DNA of 64,000 nucleotides from contig DYNM01000005.1 in NCBI GenBank assembly GCA_020721065.1, positions 62,001-126,000 of the forward strand, given 5' to 3'. The DNA is from Thiocystis violascens. Its GTDB lineage: Bacteria > Pseudomonadota > Gammaproteobacteria > Chromatiales > Chromatiaceae. Below, piece by piece: positions 28,350-36,872 of the stretch (the stretch's first letter is position 1; the number at the start of each line of letters is the position of its first letter). The notes under the pieces are model-generated. The model made no database searches and was not told the DNA's origin. It saw only the letters and a list, made by a program, of their open reading frames with translations. The translations under genes were made by a program, and so were the position numbers.

Positions 28350-29267
28350 ATGGAAACACTCTTACGCATCACCAATCTTGGACGTTCATTCGGTAGCTAT
28401 TCGGCGCTATCGGAAGTCAATTTGTCGTTAGGACGTGGTGAGGTATTAGGGTTACTCGGACCAAATGGCGCTGGTAAAACAACCTGTCTGCGCCTTCTTA
28501 GTGGCGTATTAGCACCAACCACCGGGCGTATTGAATTACACGGAATTGATCTCGCTAAATACCCATTAAAAGCGAAACGGCAACTTGGTTATTTGCCCGA
28601 ACAGCCGCCACTGTATCCTGAATTGCGCGTTGATGAATATCTCAAGTTTTGCGCCCAATTACACCGCTTACCTCGCCGCCAATTGATTACTGCAATTGCT
28701 GAAGTCAAACAACGCTGCGGTTTAGAAGACAGCGGGCAACGTTTAATTGGTACTTTGTCTAAAGGCTTTCGCCAACGCCTCGGTATTGCACAAGCAATCA
28801 TCCATCGTCCACAATTACTCATTCTCGATGAACCCACCGAAGGACTTGATCCTTTACAAATGCGGATGTTGCGCAAACTGATTCGTGAATTGGCGCGAGA
28901 ATGCAGCATTATTTTAGCCAGCCACTTATTACCAGAAGTGCAAGCCGTGTGTGATCGCGTTGCTATTTTGTATCAAGGACGCATTTGTTTTAATGATTAT
29001 TTAACCACCGATCAACCAATTTATGGTTGGCGAGTACGATTAGGCGATGGTTCTACGCTTATGCAATTGACCGCGCTCTCTGGAATCACCGGCGCTGTTG
29101 CCATTGGTGAAGATCGTTATCGCGTGTTATTAGATGATCATGTCGATTCAGCGCAATTCGCCCAGCGTGTGATTCGTGCGGGCTTGCAGTTGCGGGAATT
29201 AGTGCCAGAACGCACTGATTTAGAACGCGCCTTTTTTGATTTAATCGGGGTGGAGAGTGAGCGATGA
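28350..29267 (+). CDS. ABC-2 type transporter ATP-binding protein (GldA-like)
   Basis: This protein of about 305 residues has Walker A (LLGPNGAGKTTCLRLLSG), the Q-loop region GYLPEQPPLYPEL, the signature-type LSKGFRQRLGIAQAI, Walker B (LLILDEPTEGLDP) and H-loop SHLLPEV. It powers the membrane protein encoded next (overlap ATGA). The cluster ATPase, ABC-2 permease, GldG-like and DUF4340 matches transport loci called gliding-motility-type, which also occur in non-gliding bacteria. The cargo is unknown. A TTG at 28338 directly after AAGGT is an alternative start adding four residues. Confidence 0.88.
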   Translation: METLLRITNLGRSFGSYSALSEVNLSLGRGEVLGLLGPNGAGKTTCLRLLSGVLAPTTGRIELHGIDLAKYPLKAKRQLGYLPEQPPLYPELRVDEYLKFCAQLHRLPRRQLITAIAEVKQRCGLEDSGQRLIGTLSKGFRQRLGIAQAIIHRPQLLILDEPTEGLDPLQMRMLRKLIRELARECSIILASHLLPEVQAVCDRVAILYQGRICFNDYLTTDQPIYGWRVRLGDGSTLMQLTALSGITGAVAIGEDRYRVLLDDHVDSAQFAQRVIRAGLQLRELVPERTDLERAFFDLIGVESER

Positions 29268-30001
29268 TCGACATCTTGATTAGACGCGAAGTCCGCAGTG
29301 CATTTGTCACTTCATTACCTTGGATTTTACTCACTGGTGGGCAGATAATTTTAGCGTGGATATTTTTACAAGTAATTGAACGCTTTAGTGGTTTAGAGGC
29401 TGCCGAGCGCACGGTGACGCTGACCCAAGAATTGACGCTCAATGTATTCGGATTTGCCGCTATTTTGATCATGTTTGCTGCGCCTTTATTGGCGATGCGT
29501 TTATTAAGCAGTGAATTCCAAGATGGACGGTTTGATCTCATTAGTGCCGCACCTGTGCGAATGATCACGGTGGTGCTGGGTAAATTCATTGGTTTACTGA
29601 TTTTAATCACGCCGTTGTGTCTGTTGCCGCTGGTGAATGTGTTGTTATTGGCATATAGCGCCGAATTAGATTATGGGCAACTCGCGGCGGCGACCTTGGG
29701 ATTGTGGTTAGCGGCTGCATTATTTGCTGCGGTTGGTTTATATGCGTCGAGTTTAACGGCGCAGCCGGGCACGGCAGTCTTTATTGCGTTGAGCATATTG
29801 TTGTTATTATCTATTATTGGACGCGCCGAACAATTCACGGCGACGACGCTGTCTTTATTTGAGTGGCTGACGTGGAATGAACATTTGTTTTGGTTTTTAA
29901 TTGGCACCATTCGCTTCAGCGATTTGGCATATTTTGGCTTTTTTATTCTATTTTTTTTACTGCTCACGCAGCGCCGCCTCACCAATCGTTATCTACAATA
30001 A
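29264..30001 (+). CDS. ABC-2 type permease (GldF-like)
   Basis: This 245-residue protein has six predicted membrane helices: near residues 17-38, 58-80, 98-125, 140-165, 170-190 and 210-240. It starts MIDILIRREVRSAFVTSLPW, and the segment LLSSEFQDGRFDLISAAPV is typical of ABC-2 permeases of the GldF type. It would form the channel driven by the preceding ATPase, with which its start overlaps. The GldG-like gene starts 3 nt after its stop. Confidence 0.85.
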   Translation: MIDILIRREVRSAFVTSLPWILLTGGQIILAWIFLQVIERFSGLEAAERTVTLTQELTLNVFGFAAILIMFAAPLLAMRLLSSEFQDGRFDLISAAPVRMITVVLGKFIGLLILITPLCLLPLVNVLLLAYSAELDYGQLAAATLGLWLAAALFAAVGLYASSLTAQPGTAVFIALSILLLLSIIGRAEQFTATTLSLFEWLTWNEHLFWFLIGTIRFSDLAYFGFFILFFLLLTQRRLTNRYLQ

Positions 30002-30004
30002 GTT

Positions 30005-31390
30005 ATGAGCAACTTGGCATCTCGTTTGCGCTCGCAATTGCGCCGTGTTCAGCGTCCCAGCGTTGATGCGGTATTCGTGATTTTATTATTGACCGTCGTC
30101 ATTTGTGGCGGCTGGTTGGTGGCTCGCCATGATCGCGCTTGGGATGTGACGCTGGCTGCGCACAATAGCCTGAGCCGCGAAAGTGTGGCGATTTTACAGC
30201 GCCTTGATGCACCGCTGCGGTTGACGGTTTTTGCGGCGATTGATAGCACTATTGCTAATCAAATCAAACGCTTTCTGGCGCGTTATGTCCAAGCGGTGCC
30301 AAGTTTGGAGATTGATTATCTTGATCCGCAGCGGTTCCCCGAACAGGCGCGGGATGCTGAGGTCGCGTTGGTGGGGCAGTTGTTGCTCGAATATCGCGGG
30401 CGGCGCGAAACGCTCACAGACCTCAGTGAGCGGGCGCTGAGTGGTGCGATTGCGCGGTTGACGGAAAGCCGCTCGCCGTGGGTGGCGGTCATCGAAGGGC
30501 ATGGCGAGCGGGCGCTGACGGGCACTGCGCCGACTGATTTCGGACGGTTGGGACGCGAGCTTAAAGCGCAGGGTTATCTGGCGCGGCCGCTCGATTTCAC
30601 GCTCATCAAAGAGGTGCCGGACAACACGCGGCTGGTGCTGTTGTCTACGCCGCAAGTCGCTTTTTTTCCCAATGAAATCGAGAGTTTAAGTCGGTATTTA
30701 GATCGCGGCGGTAATTTGCTGTGGCTGTTGGAGCCGGGTGATCTCAACGGTTTGGAACCGCTGGCAGCGCAGCTCGGATTGACGCTGTTGCCGGGCGTGG
30801 TGGTCGATCCCGCTGCCGCGCAGCTCCATCTCGATACGCCGACGGTGGCGGTGATTGCTGATTATCCGCCCGACGCGCTCGGCACTGATTTGACTGCGCC
30901 AGCACTGTTGCCCGGCTGCGTGGCATTTGAGGCGACGGTCGCGCCGAGCTGGACGTTGACCAGCTTTTTGGCGACGGGGAACCAGAGTTGGAATGAAACC
31001 GGGCGCATCGTCGCGCAGATTGACCGCGATGAGTTGATTGGCGAGATGCGCGGGCCGTTGCCGGTGGTGCTGGCGCTGACGCGCACTTTGCCGGGCGTGG
31101 GCACGACGGCGGCGCGAGAACAGCGGGTGGTGATCGTCGGCGACGGTGATTTTCTCGGCAACGCTTTTCTCAACCAATACGGGAATCGGGCGCTGGGGCT
31201 GCGGCTGCTGCGCTGGCTCAGTCAAGAAGATGCGTTGCTGGAGCTGCCAGCGCCAGCAGCGGCGGTCGCGCCGTTGGCGTTGTCGGACATTGAGCGGACG
31301 TTAATTGGCGCGGGAACGTTGGTGATTTTGCCGGTGCTATTTCTCAGCATCGGCGTGATGGTGCGCTGGCGACGGGGGCGGAGACGCTAA
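30005..31390 (+). CDS. GldG-like ABC transporter auxiliary protein
   Basis: This 461-residue protein has an N-terminal helix (VFVILLLTVVICGGWLVA), a large extracytoplasmic domain and a C-terminal helix (GTLVILPVLFLSIGVMVRW) followed by RRGRRR. The core contains YLDPQRFPEQARDAEV, VAVIEGHGERAL, YLDRGGNLLWLLEPGD and VVIVGDGDFLGNAF, the pattern of the ABC-type auxiliary (GldG/DUF4350) family. The domain probably helps recognise or move a cell-envelope substrate. It is tightly linked to the permease upstream and to the DUF4340 gene, whose ATG follows its stop directly. Confidence 0.82.
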   Translation: MSNLASRLRSQLRRVQRPSVDAVFVILLLTVVICGGWLVARHDRAWDVTLAAHNSLSRESVAILQRLDAPLRLTVFAAIDSTIANQIKRFLARYVQAVPSLEIDYLDPQRFPEQARDAEVALVGQLLLEYRGRRETLTDLSERALSGAIARLTESRSPWVAVIEGHGERALTGTAPTDFGRLGRELKAQGYLARPLDFTLIKEVPDNTRLVLLSTPQVAFFPNEIESLSRYLDRGGNLLWLLEPGDLNGLEPLAAQLGLTLLPGVVVDPAAAQLHLDTPTVAVIADYPPDALGTDLTAPALLPGCVAFEATVAPSWTLTSFLATGNQSWNETGRIVAQIDRDELIGEMRGPLPVVLALTRTLPGVGTTAAREQRVVIVGDGDFLGNAFLNQYGNRALGLRLLRWLSQEDALLELPAPAAAVAPLALSDIERTLIGAGTLVILPVLFLSIGVMVRWRRGRRR

Positions 31391-32407
31391 ATGATCATAC
31401 GCTGGATAATCAATCTGTTACTGCTGGCGCTGGTGGTCGTGCTGATCGCGGCGATTCAGCGTGATCTGACCGCTGCTCGCACGCCGCCGACGTTGTCGGA
31501 TTTGGTCGCAGCGGATTTGCTGTTGATTGAGATTGAGCGCGAGGGCGAGCCGACGATCACGCTGGGGCGCACGCCGAGCGGGTGGCAGATGGAAGCGCCG
31601 TATCAACTCGCAGCGGAGGCGCAACAGGTCAAGCGTCTGTTGGCTATTTTGGAGACGCCGGTGCTGCGCACCTTGCCAGAACCGGCGACGGCGCGTGAGC
31701 AGCTTGGTTTGACTGCGCCCAAAATTCGCTTGCGGCTCAATACGTTAGAATTCGCTTTCGGTGGCATTGATCCCATCGCGCATCATCGGTACGTCGCCAG
31801 TGAGGGTTTGGTGCATCTGATTGATGATCGGGTGTATCCGGCGTTGATTGCGCCGCCGTTGGCGTATTTATCGCGCCAGCTTTTACCGCCGGAGTTCGCG
31901 CCGGTTTTCGGGCGTATCAATAACGTGCCGTTGGCGACTGAGGCGTTAGCGGCGCTGACGGGTGTGACTGCGGAACGTGTGGAATTAGCAGCGGAGGCAC
32001 CGCCGGAGTTGATGCCGGTGATGGTGCGCGGTGCGGACGGGACGGAGCGGCAATTTGCCGTGTCTGCTGATCAACGGCGGTGGTGGCTGGCGCTGCCGCT
32101 GAATCCGGCACTGCAACTGGCCGCTGCGCCGGTGCCATCAGCGCCAATGTTGCTGTATGTGCTCACGACGGCACCGCTGTTGACGGTCGATCCGACGGCA
32201 GTTGATCCCAATCCTGCGCCAGCAGCAGATGCGCCAGACCCAACTGCGGTGCCAGATGATGAGCCACCTCCGGCGGTGCGGGTGACGGCAGACGGGGTGG
32301 AACATCCGTTGCCGCCGCAGCCTGCGCTGCGCAGTTTGCCCGGTGAACCGGATAAAGAAGTGCCGGCTGGGTTTGGCGCTGATCCGTTTGCGCCAGCGCC
32401 CGAATGA
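31391..32407 (+). CDS. DUF4340 protein of the Gld-type transporter cluster
   Basis: This 338-residue protein has an N-terminal membrane anchor (IIRWIINLLLLALVVVLIAA). The body holds repeated beta-rich DUF4340 elements (LLLIEIEREGEPTITLGRT, WQMEAPYQLAAEAQQVKRLL, YVASEGLVHLIDDRVYPAL). The C-terminus is a long proline/alanine/acid-rich tail (from about residue 270), probably disordered. DUF4340 genes almost always follow GldG-like genes, and the function is unknown. It abuts the upstream gene with no spacer and the mutM start follows its stop by 49 nt. Confidence 0.8.
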   Translation: MIIRWIINLLLLALVVVLIAAIQRDLTAARTPPTLSDLVAADLLLIEIEREGEPTITLGRTPSGWQMEAPYQLAAEAQQVKRLLAILETPVLRTLPEPATAREQLGLTAPKIRLRLNTLEFAFGGIDPIAHHRYVASEGLVHLIDDRVYPALIAPPLAYLSRQLLPPEFAPVFGRINNVPLATEALAALTGVTAERVELAAEAPPELMPVMVRGADGTERQFAVSADQRRWWLALPLNPALQLAAAPVPSAPMLLYVLTTAPLLTVDPTAVDPNPAPAADAPDPTAVPDDEPPPAVRVTADGVEHPLPPQPALRSLPGEPDKEVPAGFGADPFAPAPE

Positions 32408-32456
32408 GCACCCGCAGCTCCCGCTGCGCCTTTTCGTTAATTACCCGGTCACGCCG

Positions 32457-33287
32457 ATGCCTGAATTACCCGAAGTTGAAACGACGCTGCGCGGAGTGCG
32501 CCCACATTTAGAAGGGCAGCGCATCGTGCAGGTGACGGTACGCAATCCGCAGTTGCGCCAGCCGATTCCGCCAGAGTTTGCGGCGCAGGTCAGCGGTCAA
32601 ACCATCGGCGCGTTAAGTCGTCGCGCCAAATACATATTGATTGCGCTGGAGCGCGGCTGCCTGTTGGTGCATTTGGGCATGACCGGCAGTTTGCGCATTA
32701 CCACCGCTGCCACGCCGCTGCGTCCGCACGATCATCTGGAGCTGGCGCTCGGCAGCGGACAACGGCTGCGCTTTCACGATCCGCGCCGGTTTGGGCTGGT
32801 GCTGTGGCTGGCGCTGACGCCGGAGGAGGCGCTGATCAACCATCCGTTGCTGTGTCATCTCGGCGTGGAGCCATTTGCGGTCGAGTTCAGCGGCGAGCAT
32901 CTGCACGCGCTGAGTCAGCGGCGACGGGTGCCGATCAAAACATTTCTCATGGATGGTGCGGCGGTGGTCGGCGTCGGCAACATTTACGCCAATGAGTCGC
33001 TGTTTTTAGCGGGGATTCATCCAGCGCATCCGTGTAACCGTTTGAATGCAGAAGACTATCAGCGGCTGGCAGCGGTGATTCCGCCGTTGTTACAAGCGTC
33101 GATTGCGCAGGGCGGCACGACAGTGAAGGATTTTGTGCGGGAAGACGGTCAGCCCGGCTATTTCGCCCAAACGTTGCGGGTTTATGGGCGCTGCGGGCAG
33201 CCGTGTCGGGTGTGTGGAACGGTGGTGCGCGAGCTGACAATTGGGCAGCGAGCGAGCTTTTTTTGTCCGCAGTGTCAGCCAGTTTGA
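32457..33287 (+). CDS. mutM: Formamidopyrimidine-DNA glycosylase
   Basis: This 276-residue protein starts MPELPEVETTLRGVRPHL. Pro1/Glu2 after methionine removal are the catalytic residues. It contains HLGMTGSLRI and HDPRRFGLVLW, the helix-two-turn-helix GVGNIYANESLF and a C-terminal zinc finger (CGQPCRVC then FFCPQCQ). It excises 8-oxoguanine and nicks the strand by beta/delta elimination. A longer frame begins at 32343 inside the DUF4340 gene, but MPELPEVE is invariant, which fixes the start. Its last 13 nt overlap the convergent mlaB. Confidence 0.97.
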   Translation: MPELPEVETTLRGVRPHLEGQRIVQVTVRNPQLRQPIPPEFAAQVSGQTIGALSRRAKYILIALERGCLLVHLGMTGSLRITTAATPLRPHDHLELALGSGQRLRFHDPRRFGLVLWLALTPEEALINHPLLCHLGVEPFAVEFSGEHLHALSQRRRVPIKTFLMDGAAVVGVGNIYANESLFLAGIHPAHPCNRLNAEDYQRLAAVIPPLLQASIAQGGTTVKDFVREDGQPGYFAQTLRVYGRCGQPCRVCGTVVRELTIGQRASFFCPQCQPV

Positions 33288-33619
33288 GACGGCGCTGCCG
33301 GTGCCAGCGGCAGCAACGGCAGCAGATTGGACATGGTTGCTAACCGCGCCAACGCCGCAGGTAAATGCTGATACGTCAAACGGATACTGCGCTCGCGGGC
33401 GAGTTCCGCGCATTCCAACAACAGCGCCAGCACCGCACTGCTGGTCGCCGTCAGCCCCGCCAAATCCACCTCCGCTGCGCCCTCGCCGCGCTGCGCCTGC
33501 GCACGAAAGAGGACAGCGGCGTCAGTTGCCAAGCGCGTGAGCGCGTTGAGTTCAATCGTGCCGCTCAACTGATAACAGCCGGGGCTGACAACGGTGAAGG
33601 CGGCTTGCGGTGCGCTCAT
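33275..33619 (-). CDS. mlaB: STAS-domain protein MlaB-like
   Basis: This 114-residue protein is a single STAS fold. YQLSGTIELNALTRLA is the first strand pair, AAEVDLAGLTATSSAVLALLLEC the core with the conserved serine turn, and a helical tail rich in leucine and proline follows. In the Mla pathway MlaB binds the MlaF ATPase and is needed for lipid-transporter activity. Its place after mlaD-mlaC supports this over an anti-sigma antagonist role. The C-terminus runs antiparallel into the mutM end. Confidence 0.8.
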   Translation of the reverse strand: MSAPQAAFTVVSPGCYQLSGTIELNALTRLATDAAVLFRAQAQRGEGAAEVDLAGLTATSSAVLALLLECAELARERSIRLTYQHLPAALARLATMSNLLPLLPLAPAAPSQTG

Positions 33620-33622
33620 CGC

Positions 33623-34249
33623 TCAATCCCGCCCTTGCCGGTTCATGTCGCCTAATTTGGCAATCAAGCCATCAATCCCGCTTTTACGAATGTCATCCGC
33701 AAAGCTGGTGCGGTAATTGCCGACCAAGCTGGCATCGCTAATCACCACGTCATAGACCTGCCAGTTGCCGCTGCTGTTGTGCATCCGATAATCGACTGGA
33801 ATGGGTGCTGCGCCCGGCTGCTGCACTTCAGTTGCAACGGTGACGGTGCTGGGTTTGCTGCCGGGTTTGGCGGGTAAATAACGGATTTCTTCGCCGGAAT
33901 AACTCAACAGTGAACGGGCGTAAGTGCGGATGAGCACTTGCTTAAAACCGTTCACCAACTGGCGCTGCTGATCTGTCGATGCCTGCCGCCACGCCTGTCC
34001 CAATGCGCCCTGCGTGATGCGCTCAAAATCAAAATGCGGCGCGACGATGTCATCAATCATCGCGTAAATCAGCGCCGGCTGGCGCTGCACTTCGGCACGG
34101 CGGGCTTCGAGTGTTGTGATGATTTTTTCCGCAGTGCGCCGCACCAGCGCAGTCGCATCATTGGCAACATCACCCGCCCAGCTCGCGCCGCTCCACAACA
34201 GCGGCAACAGTAAACATCCCATTAAAAACCCACGTCGTTGTTGCAACAT
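33623..34249 (-). CDS. mlaC: Periplasmic phospholipid-binding protein MlaC
   Basis: This 208-residue protein has a signal peptide (MLQQRRGFLMGCLLLPLLWSG, cleavage after AGDV or nearby). The Tol-Tol-Ttg2 fold follows: IYAMIDDIVAPHFDFERIT, ALGQAWRQASTDQQRQLVNGF, RTYARSLLSY and YRMHNSSGNWQVYDVVISD. MlaC ferries phospholipid between the outer membrane and the MlaFEDB complex. It directly follows mlaD with no spacer. Confidence 0.92.
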   Translation of the reverse strand: MLQQRRGFLMGCLLLPLLWSGASWAGDVANDATALVRRTAEKIITTLEARRAEVQRQPALIYAMIDDIVAPHFDFERITQGALGQAWRQASTDQQRQLVNGFKQVLIRTYARSLLSYSGEEIRYLPAKPGSKPSTVTVATEVQQPGAAPIPVDYRMHNSSGNWQVYDVVISDASLVGNYRTSFADDIRKSGIDGLIAKLGDMNRQGRD

Positions 34250-34717
34250 TTAGCTACCTGCCTCAGCTTTTTTGAAAAGAAATTGGCCAATCATTTGTTC
34301 TAAAACCAGTGCTGACTGCGTGTTGGCGATTTCGTCGCCGTCGCGCAGATATTCAGGACTGCCGCCCGGCGCGAGTGCCAGATATTGCTCGCCCAACAAG
34401 CCGGAGGTGAAGATGTTGGCGAAGGTGTCATCAGGAATGGTATCGACGCTGGCGTCAATGCGCAGCGTGACGATGGCCTCATAACTGGCTTTGTCAAACG
34501 TCACCGCTTCCACTCGTCCGACCCGCACTCCCGCCATCGTCACCGGCGAGCGGACTTTGATACTGCCGACGTTGCTGAAGCGGGCGGTGAGGCGATAACT
34601 CTCGGCAGTGGTGTTGAGATTGAAATTGCTCACGCGCATCGCCAAGAAAAACAGCGCCAGCACGCCAATTACCATAAACAGGCCAACCATGACCTCAATT
34701 CCATAACGTTTATTCAT
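34250..34717 (-). CDS. mlaD: MlaD-type MCE-domain lipid transport protein
   Basis: This 155-residue protein has an N-terminal helix (IEVMVGLFMVIGVLALFFLAM) and one MCE domain (YRLTARFSNVGSIKVRSPVT, AGVRVGRVEAVTF, IFTSGLLGEQYLALAPGG). MlaD hexamers form the periplasmic collar of the MlaFEDB lipid transporter. The usual upstream partners mlaF and mlaE are not present: a chemoreceptor gene and a repeat element lie there instead. They may be elsewhere in the genome. Confidence 0.92.
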   Translation of the reverse strand: MNKRYGIEVMVGLFMVIGVLALFFLAMRVSNFNLNTTAESYRLTARFSNVGSIKVRSPVTMAGVRVGRVEAVTFDKASYEAIVTLRIDASVDTIPDDTFANIFTSGLLGEQYLALAPGGSPEYLRDGDEIANTQSALVLEQMIGQFLFKKAEAGS

Positions 34718-34758
34718 AAGTGTTTCATTTAATGTGGTTTTAGGAGTGATTTTGATTG

Positions 34759-34825
34759 AGTTGTCAGTTTGATTGCGTTGTCAGTAACAACCGTGCTTTT
34801 TACTGATAACCGCTAACTGACAACT
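34759..34825. repeat. Intergenic palindrome, AGTTGTCAGT family copy 3
   Basis: Contains AGTTGTCAGT (34759), a second CGTTGTCAGTAAC, then GCTTTTTACTGATAACCG and ACTGACAACT (34816-34825). It sits between the chemoreceptor gene and mlaD. Confidence 0.72.
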
Positions 34826-34831
34826 TTAGTT

Positions 34832-36742
34832 TTAAGCACGAAACCGACCGACGCTGTTTTGTAAATCCACCGCCAAGCGTGCCAGCGCCTCGCTCGCCTG
34901 CACAACATGCAGCGAGCTGGAAGCCGTTTGCGTGGTAGAGCTGGAGATGATGTGGATATTGCGATTGATTTCCTCAGCAACGGCGGTTTGTTGTTCAGCG
35001 GCGCTGGCGATTTGTGTATTGAGATCATTCACTTCCATGATGGCGGTGCTGATGGTTTTGAATGACACGCTGGCTTGTCGCGCTTGATCGACGCTGACAC
35101 CGGCTTGCGTTTGACTGCGGGTGATGGTGGCCACCGCACCGGTCGCGCCAGCTTGTACGCGCTCAATTTTATCGCGGATGTCTTCAGTGGAAGCGCGGGT
35201 GCGACTCGCCAACGTGCGCACTTCCGCCGCCACCACCGCAAAGCCGCGTCCCTGCTCACCAGCGCGAGCGGCTTCAATCGCCGCATTGAGCGCCAGCAAG
35301 TTGGTTTGTTCGGCGATGCCACGAATCACATCTAACACCGCACCAATTTCTTGACTGTTGCCAGCTAATTGAGTGATGACCGCGCCAGCTTGTTCAATTT
35401 CAGCGGCGAGCGTCTCAATTGCGACCACCGTTTGCTGGGCGAGCCGGTCGCCAGCGTCTGCTTCCTGTGCGGTATTTCTGACTTTTTGCGCAGCAGCGGC
35501 GGTGTAACGCGCTACCTCCTCAACGGTCGCAGTCATTTGATTGATGGCGGTCGCTACCTGATCAGTTTCGCTTTGCTCTTGAATGATTTGGCGATTGGTT
35601 TCAACGCTGTTGAGGGCGAGTTCCTCAGCAGCCGCGCCGACTTGCGTGGCAGCGCCGGTGGTTTGGCGCACGAGGTCTTGGATGCGATCCACAAATTGAT
35701 TGAATGCCAAAGCGAAATCGCTCAATTCGTTGCGCCCGTCGAGCGGAAGGCGGCGGGTTAAATCGCCGTCACCGTGCGCGATGGCTTGCAGATTGAGCAG
35801 GCTGGCGTGGAGTGGATGGGTAATGCTGCGAGCGGTGATGCCGGCGAAGATCAAGCCAAACAGCAGCAAGCCGCCACCGATGCCCAAAATCGCCAACAAG
35901 GTGTCGTGATACACCTCGGCGGCGGCGCTGCGATCAATCAACAGTTCCAAAATGCCGACGGGGTGCCCAGCAAAATCGTTGATCACGCGCCCGTAAGCAA
36001 CCGCCGGATGTCCTTGATAGTCAAATTGGCGCAGCAGGATGTCACCGTTCATGCCGCGCTGTAACTGTTCGGGAGTGAAGGCGCTGCCGCCAGCGATGGT
36101 GCCAGCAAAGGTTTTGAAACCACCTTGATCGGGCAGTTGCAGCGCGACATCGGCGTTAAAACTGCGCTGAAAAGCGGTGAAAAAGGCTTGATCGAATGAC
36201 AGCCCAAACTCCACCACGCCGAGATGACGTCCTTGATAAAACACGGGTTCCACGCCGCGCACGCCCAAACCCGCGACGCCGTTTTCTAGCCCGTGTACTG
36301 GTTTTTGCGTGCGATTGGCTTCAATGATGGTGCGGCGGATGGCGCTCAGATCGTCGCCAAATTTGTTGAGCAGGTGAACCCGCAGAAATGAAGTTGCTGG
36401 CGCAGTGAGGAATTGAAATTGCCGCACATCGTGTTTTTCACGCAGATGCGTAAAGATGGGCAAGGTGAGTTCAGTTAGCGCGGCGCGATCACCGGCGGCG
36501 AAGGCTTGTTGCACGGCGGGCATACTTGCAATCGCGGCGCTCAATCCTAAAGCACGTTCGCCTTGTTCGGTAACTGCATGGTTTAAAGAAAAATATAAAT
36601 CGTCAAGATGATTCCGTTCCGCACTGTTGGTTAAAGTAGTGAGTTGCGATAAAACCAACGGTAAATTCACGCCAATAGTGAGTAATAAAACAAGGGTAAA
36701 GCCAATTAAAATCCGTGAACGAATTTTCAAGTTATTCATCAA
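34832..36742 (-). CDS. Methyl-accepting chemotaxis protein
   Basis: This 636-residue protein has TM1 (about 10-30), a periplasmic sensor of about 250 residues (Cache-like, with [16 protein letters not shown] and [20 protein letters not shown]), and TM2 (about 287-308). HAMP follows ([35 protein letters not shown]), then a long signalling coiled coil with the conserved hairpin [29 protein letters not shown] with [17 protein letters not shown] matches the CheA/CheW contact tip. The sensor resembles the double-Cache/4HB-like domains that bind small molecules, and the ligand is unknown. No che genes are in the window. It starts MMNNL, and either methionine is possible. Confidence 0.93.
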   Translation of the reverse strand: MMNNLKIRSRILIGFTLVLLLTIGVNLPLVLSQLTTLTNSAERNHLDDLYFSLNHAVTEQGERALGLSAAIASMPAVQQAFAAGDRAALTELTLPIFTHLREKHDVRQFQFLTAPATSFLRVHLLNKFGDDLSAIRRTIIEANRTQKPVHGLENGVAGLGVRGVEPVFYQGRHLGVVEFGLSFDQAFFTAFQRSFNADVALQLPDQGGFKTFAGTIAGGSAFTPEQLQRGMNGDILLRQFDYQGHPAVAYGRVINDFAGHPVGILELLIDRSAAAEVYHDTLLAILGIGGGLLLFGLIFAGITARSITHPLHASLLNLQAIAHGDGDLTRRLPLDGRNELSDFALAFNQFVDRIQDLVRQTTGAATQVGAAAEELALNSVETNRQIIQEQSETDQVATAINQMTATVEEVARYTAAAAQKVRNTAQEADAGDRLAQQTVVAIETLAAEIEQAGAVITQLAGNSQEIGAVLDVIRGIAEQTNLLALNAAIEAARAGEQGRGFAVVAAEVRTLASRTRASTEDIRDKIERVQAGATGAVATITRSQTQAGVSVDQARQASVSFKTISTAIMEVNDLNTQIASAAEQQTAVAEEINRNIHIISSSTTQTASSSLHVVQASEALARLAVDLQNSVGRFRA

Positions 36743-36777
36743 AACAAGTCCTCTTTATACTTTTAGGTTAGTTTGTC

Positions 36778-36862
36778 GTTATCAGTTAAGCGCGTGTTGC
36801 AAAAAGTTGTCAGTTGGCGGTTGTCAGTCAAAAACGCGCTGAATTACTGACAACTGACAACT
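36778..36862. repeat. Intergenic palindrome, AGTTGTCAGT family copy 4
   Basis: The most complex copy: ATCAGTTAAGCGCGT, AGTTGTCAGTTGGCGG, TTGTCAGTC, ACGCGCTGAATTACTGAC and AACTGACAACT. Nested inverted repeats include GCGCGT/ACGCGC. Lies between the chemoreceptor and hybrid-kinase genes. Confidence 0.75.
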
Positions 36863-36872
36863 ATTTTAACCA

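Noticed and set aside
32343..32456. N-terminal extension of MutM
   Set aside because: The MPELPEVE start is catalytically fixed. The extension overlaps the DUF4340 gene in another frame.
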